From DATJPR01 sp963752915 (lineage in GTDB: Bacteria; Bacteroidota; Ignavibacteria; UBA10030; UBA6906), in NCBI GenBank assembly GCA_963752915.1, contig CAVVZZ010000002.1, positions 496,001-560,000 on the forward strand: a DNA stretch of 64,000 bases, in the 5' to 3' direction. The position numbers were made by a program, and so were the translations under genes. Below the pieces are notes generated by a model. The model ran no database searches. It had not been told where the DNA came from and worked only from the letters and a program-made list of their open reading frames with translations. Each line of letters opens with the position of its first letter. Positions within the stretch are counted from its first letter, which is position 1. Below, in pieces: positions 60,300 to 64,000 of the stretch.

Positions 60300-62133
60300 T
60301 CACTTGCACCCGTAGAGATCCATCCCCTTCTTCGCGTCGGAATTGCTCGGCTGCAACCGCAATGTCTTCTTGTATTCGCTGCAGGCCTCTTCCTGAAGCA
60401 GCCTGTTCTTCTGGTCTTCCCCCGGCACCCTGCAAAAGATCAGCCCCTGGGCCAACCAGAGATGCGCCGCTGCGCTGTTCGGATCCAGTGCAATGCTCTT
60501 CCGGAAGTGGACCACGGCATCCTGTTTCTTTGCCATCCCCTCTTCAGTCGACTCCTTCGGATCGAGCGTTTGAAGAATCGCCTGTCCCCACGAAAGTTGC
60601 TGTGCGCTATTGTCGTAACCGACGCCGAGGGCCTTCTTGAAGGATTCGACCGCGCTCTGATAACGTTGCTTGACGAACCAATACGAACCCGTCATGCTGT
60701 AGGCCTCGCCGATCTCCTTTGAATATCTGGCCTGATTCGCGCTCCCCTCCTGGATCACAACATCGTATTGTTCCTTCGCCTTGTCGAGCGAATCGGTCTG
60801 CAGGAAATAGCGGGCCAACCAGAGCCGTGTCGTAAGATAATCCGGCTTCAACGCGAGGGCGCGATCCAGCAACTCTCTGATGCGGTCCCAATTCTTCAGC
60901 TGCCAGTATGACAACGATGCATTCAGATAGGAGCTGAGCGATTTCGGGTCGCAGACGATCTTCTTTTCAAACCACTTCGCGGCACTGCCGTAGTCTTGTT
61001 TCTTCATGAACAGCGACCCCAGAGGGAAGTACGGGTCACAGTTCGTCGAGTCCACTTCGACCGCTTTCAGAAGCTCGGCCATCGCTTCGTCATCTCTGCC
61101 GCCGATCCCGGCAAGCGCGCTGCCGTACCCTGTATGGTCCTCAGGCTTGAATGCGTTCATCCCCTTCAGCTTCTCGTACGCGTCGATCGCCCCCTTGTAG
61201 TCTTTCTGAAACTTTTCTGTCAACGCTTTCCCGAGTTCCCGGTAAAGATCAGGATTCTTGGGGTCGAGCGCGATTGCCCGCGGCGCCACGGCTGCAGCCG
61301 AATCGTAATACTCGAGCAGATAGTAGACCTTTGTCAATAGCGTCAACCCCTCGACCGATTTCGGCTTTTTTTGCACGTAACGCTCCAGCGGCCTGATTGC
61401 CAAGCCCTCGTGACGATCCGACCGCCCGGCTCAGAATCCGTCCGATATCGAGCAGGGGCTCGACATTCGTGGTATCGAGCAGCGCGATACTATCATACTG
61501 TGCCACCGCCTCGGGGTAGTTCTTCATTTTCAAAAAAATCGACGCAAGCGAATCCCGATAGACAAATTCCTTCGGCGCGAGTCCGATCGCCTTCTGATAG
61601 TTCGTTACCGCGAGTGGCGGAACGTTCTGCTTCAGGTATGCTTGTCCCAGTGCAGCATACACATCGGGGTTTTGACCATCCAGGTCCTTGGCGCGCGTCA
61701 GCTGCACGATTGCCGCGTCGACGGAATCCACGGATAGGAGAAGGATCCCGTACTGGGTCGCGATCACCGCATTCTTCGGGGCGAGCTTTTGGGCTTTCCG
61801 ATAGACGGGGAAGGCGGCGGCGGTGTTCTTCTTCCCGACATACACCTTGGCGAGCAGAAAAAGCGCGTCGACGTTATCATCATCGTATTTCGTCGATTCT
61901 TCGAGATACCGCTGGGCATCGTCGATCCGTTTTTGCGCCACGGCGATGGCGCCAAGATAGTAATCTGCCTCTCCGACCTTCTGACCCGCTTTGACCGCGG
62001 CGGTGAAATTCTGGATCGCACCTGCCGTATCACGGGCGCTGAGTGCGACTTTCCCCTTCGAGAGGAATTCTTGTGCCGTTGCGGTGGTTGCCGCGAGAGC
62101 AAGTACCAGGAACCAACGTAGCGTTTGTTTCAT
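60300..62133 (-). CDS. Exported TPR-repeat protein (one frame break)
   Basis: About 610 residues after repair of one frame break. Signal peptide (M-K-Q-T-L-R-W-F-L...T-A-Q-E), then about 13 tetratricopeptide-like repeats. The break near 61400 separates R-A-V-G-S-S-R-G from L-A-I-R-P-L-E-R-Y; removing one base joins them. It follows the PstS-like gene by 4 bp. TPR proteins of this cluster are thought to act as periplasmic scaffolds in TonB-linked uptake, but that is inference from context. Confidence 0.85.
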
Positions 62134-62137
62134 CGGG

Positions 62138-63049
62138 TTATTTCACTTGTTGGGATGTGGTCGAAACGAGCCGGACCGGCATCGTCACCGGAACGAGCCC
62201 GTTGTTCTGTATGATCTTTTGACCGGGTCCGCTGCAGACAAACGATATGAACCCCAGCGAAACATCGGTATCGACGACGCGGGAGTACATGTACACCGGC
62301 GAACAGATCGGATAGTATCCGAGAAACATGTACGCCTGCCACGGGGCATAGTACTGTCCGGGCGCAGAGGTCGTATCCGGCTGGTACGTCGGACTGCCGA
62401 CGGCAAGCACGTTCACCGATCCTTCCATCCCGTGCAACCAGGTCACCCCGACAAGAGCGATCGCTCCGGGCGTGCTCGCGACACGACTCATCCTCCTGTC
62501 GCTCGAGTCCACATATTCGACTGTCCGACCGAAGTCTTTCCCGCCGAGGACCGTTGTCCGGAACGACGCATTCACGCTCGAGTTCGGACTTCCGACATAT
62601 GCCTCGATGAGTTTTCCTCCCGGCCATCGGGTCACCTTCCCCGTGAAGATCGAATCGAGTTCCGTCATGCGGACGCGTTTCATCGGGTTCGACGGGTGCA
62701 CAACAACCGCCACAGCGGTCAACGCGACTTTGTATTCATCCAGCGGAATCTTTGCCCCTGTGATGGCATCCCGCTCCTCTTTCGTGAACTCACGCCCGAT
62801 CGTGATTACGCCCACGCTGTCCATGCCGAAATCCGAGACCGCCTCACGCGCTTCCGCCTTCTTCAGCGTCACCTTTGACTCCGGATACAGGCTCTGGAAC
62901 TCCGCCGACTCGTTCTCCAGCGCCTTGAGCACCGATTCGTCCACTTCCACTTTCAGGGTACCGCGCGTCAACGTTGCGGACCCCGGTTCATGCGTACAGC
63001 CGGCCAACGCGAGGCCGCACATCAGTCCCAGCGGCAACAGTAGGCGCAT
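62138..63049 (-). CDS. PstS-like phosphate-binding lipoprotein
   Basis: A 303-residue substrate-binding protein of the PstS-like family. Signal peptide with lipobox L-A-G-C (about residue 18). Motifs include V-V-H-P-S-N-P-M-K-R and L-D-S-I-F-T-G-K-V-T-R-W-P-G-G, then S-V-N-A-S-F-R and P-G-A-I-A-L-V-G. No PstABC transporter is nearby; instead it lies between a TonB-type gene and a TPR gene. It may bind phosphate or another anion for the TonB system. Confidence 0.85.
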   Translation of the reverse strand: MRLLLPLGLMCGLALAGCTHEPGSATLTRGTLKVEVDESVLKALENESAEFQSLYPESKVTLKKAEAREAVSDFGMDSVGVITIGREFTKEERDAITGAKIPLDEYKVALTAVAVVVHPSNPMKRVRMTELDSIFTGKVTRWPGGKLIEAYVGSPNSSVNASFRTTVLGGKDFGRTVEYVDSSDRRMSRVASTPGAIALVGVTWLHGMEGSVNVLAVGSPTYQPDTTSAPGQYYAPWQAYMFLGYYPICSPVYMYSRVVDTDVSLGFISFVCSGPGQKIIQNNGLVPVTMPVRLVSTTSQQVK

Positions 63050-63053
63050 AGTG

Positions 63054-63287
63054 TTATCTCCTTGCCGTCCCCCTGCTAAAAGCGATGACGAACCGGTACA
63101 GCCCGTACAAAAACACGACCGTGCCGAACACCCAGCGGAGTTGATCGGGAATATTCTTCAGGTGAACGACTCCCAGTGCAACGGTCAGGCCGGCGAGCAT
63201 GACCGCCGTGGAGACGATCAGGATCACCATGCGAACCACCTGATTGAACCGCTCTGAGCCATCGTGATGGACTTCGGGACGATCCAT
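63054..63287 (-). CDS. Small two-helix membrane protein
   Basis: A 77-residue protein with two transmembrane helices (about 20-40 and 50-68) and a basic C-terminus. The stop lies 4 bp before the PstS-like start, so it is co-transcribed. No family is recognised. It probably belongs to the TonB-linked cluster. Confidence 0.7.
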   Translation of the reverse strand: MDRPEVHHDGSERFNQVVRMVILIVSTAVMLAGLTVALGVVHLKNIPDQLRWVFGTVVFLYGLYRFVIAFSRGTARR

Positions 63288-63376
63288 GGTCAGTTCCCTG
63301 AACCACCGGGGAGTGGGACCGCAGAAGTCGCGGTCCCCGCACCTTCCGGCTACCTCGATAGGATACGCGCCCCGCG

Positions 63377-64000
63377 TTACTTGCGGTCCGCCAGCTTGAA
63401 CTTAAACGGCACCGAGACCCATACCGACACGGGGCCATTGTTCATATAGGCGGGTGTGAACAGAAACTGCTTGGCCGCCTCGACCGCGGGTTCGTTGAAG
63501 ATCTCGGCGTCGCTTTTCAGGATCACCACCTGTTTCGGCTTTCCTTCCTTATCGACCCAGATCTTCACCCAAACCTTTCCCTCGAGTCCCGCACGCATCG
63601 CAAGCTCGGGGTATTTTGGTTCGACCTTCTTTACGACAACGGGTTCTTTCTCCACCGGGACAAAGTCCGCAGGAGGGGCATCATCTTCGATCTTGATGTC
63701 CTGCTGGACCTGGACCGGCTCATTGCCCGTCCCTTCCGCGACCGGCGCCACCTGGTTGCTCATTTCCTGCTGGGTGGCGATGGTTTGTTCGGCAGACACT
63801 TCTGCGTCAGGCACAGGAACCGGAGCTCCGATCGTCGGTTTCGCCTGCGGGGCCGACACCTGGATTGGCGGCGGCGTGTTGGCGTTCGCGATCGACGGTG
63901 GCGGGCCCAGTTCACTGAGCTTCATGATCCGGACCTGCACCGTGGGTGGTTCCTCTTCACGCAGGAGTGCCGCAACGTAGTACGATCCAATCAAGAGAAA
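63377..64000 (-). CDS. Energy transducer TonB family protein, N-terminus beyond the window
   Basis: Partial: the frame is open at the right edge (L-L-I-G-S-Y-Y-V-A is transmembrane-like). It has a proline/valine-rich periplasmic region (P-P-P-I-Q-V-S-A-P...), then the TonB C-terminal domain: P-K-Y-P-E-L-A-M-R-A-G-L-E-G-K-V-W-V-K and the closing V-S-V-P-F-K-F-K. It would transmit the proton-motive force to outer-membrane receptors. ExbB/ExbD are expected just upstream but lie outside the window. Confidence 0.88.
   Translation of the reverse strand, partial: FLLIGSYYVAALLREEEPPTVQVRIMKLSELGPPPSIANANTPPPIQVSAPQAKPTIGAPVPVPDAEVSAEQTIATQQEMSNQVAPVAEGTGNEPVQVQQDIKIEDDAPPADFVPVEKEPVVVKKVEPKYPELAMRAGLEGKVWVKIWVDKEGKPKQVVILKSDAEIFNEPAVEAAKQFLFTPAYMNNGPVSVWVSVPFKFKLADRK

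Overview
The window looks like chromosomal DNA from a member of the Fibrobacterota-Chlorobi-Bacteroidota (FCB) superphylum, most likely an Ignavibacteria-like lineage. At least seven encoded proteins end in the 'NYPNPFNP' type IX secretion (T9SS) sorting domain. Many genes have good Shine-Dalgarno sites, and eight places carry classical sigma70-type promoters with 17-bp spacers. Both traits are unusual for true Bacteroidia, so I place it near but outside that class. This placement is inference.

Region 1 (1-16 kb, minus strand): five very large secreted proteins in a row. Each has a signal peptide, a different N-terminal module (concanavalin-like, LamG-like, DUF2341, or unknown), five or six fibronectin III-like repeats and a T9SS C-terminal domain. 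Four of the five are broken by indels, the fifth gene (12.3-15.95 kb) very heavily. Region 2 (16.5-21.4 kb, minus): a DUF1800 / DUF1501 pair followed by a PQQ-type sugar dehydrogenase; the last two also carry T9SS tails.

Region 3 (21.6-35.7 kb, plus): a lipoprotein, truA, ettA, a secreted GH13 amylase, an NTF2-like protein, a ROK regulator, two metallophosphoesterases, an outer-membrane barrel candidate, an S41 peptidase, a C45-type hydrolase and a second barrel protein. Region 4 (35.7-43.1 kb, minus): a deoxyribosyltransferase-like protein, a CarboxypepD_reg protein, a divergent trpF, a polyprenol-kinase-like protein, and tilS-hpt-ftsH with a CAU-anticodon tRNA just upstream of tilS.

Region 5 (43.3-50.6 kb, plus): the squalene genes hpnC-hpnD-hpnE with overlapping ends, a receiver-domain protein, a membrane acyltransferase-like protein, gpmA and a second GH13 enzyme with a GH2-like N-terminal domain. 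Region 6 (50.6-64 kb, minus): a TauE/SafE permease, a DEAD-box helicase, an ECF sigma factor followed by a haem-porin fusion and a c-type cytochrome, a copper operon (copZ, a DNA-alkylation-repair-like gene, copA), a second ECF sigma factor, and a TPR / PstS-like / small membrane protein / TonB cluster that runs off the right edge.

A recurring caveat is single-base frame breaks in otherwise well-conserved genes (Fn3 proteins, sugar dehydrogenase, copA, the helicase, the TPR gene). Removing or adding one base usually restores a full-length family member, so consensus errors are likely; the fifth Fn3 gene may be a real pseudogene. The most interesting block is the ECF sigma / haem-porin fusion / cytochrome locus at 53.2-55.5 kb.
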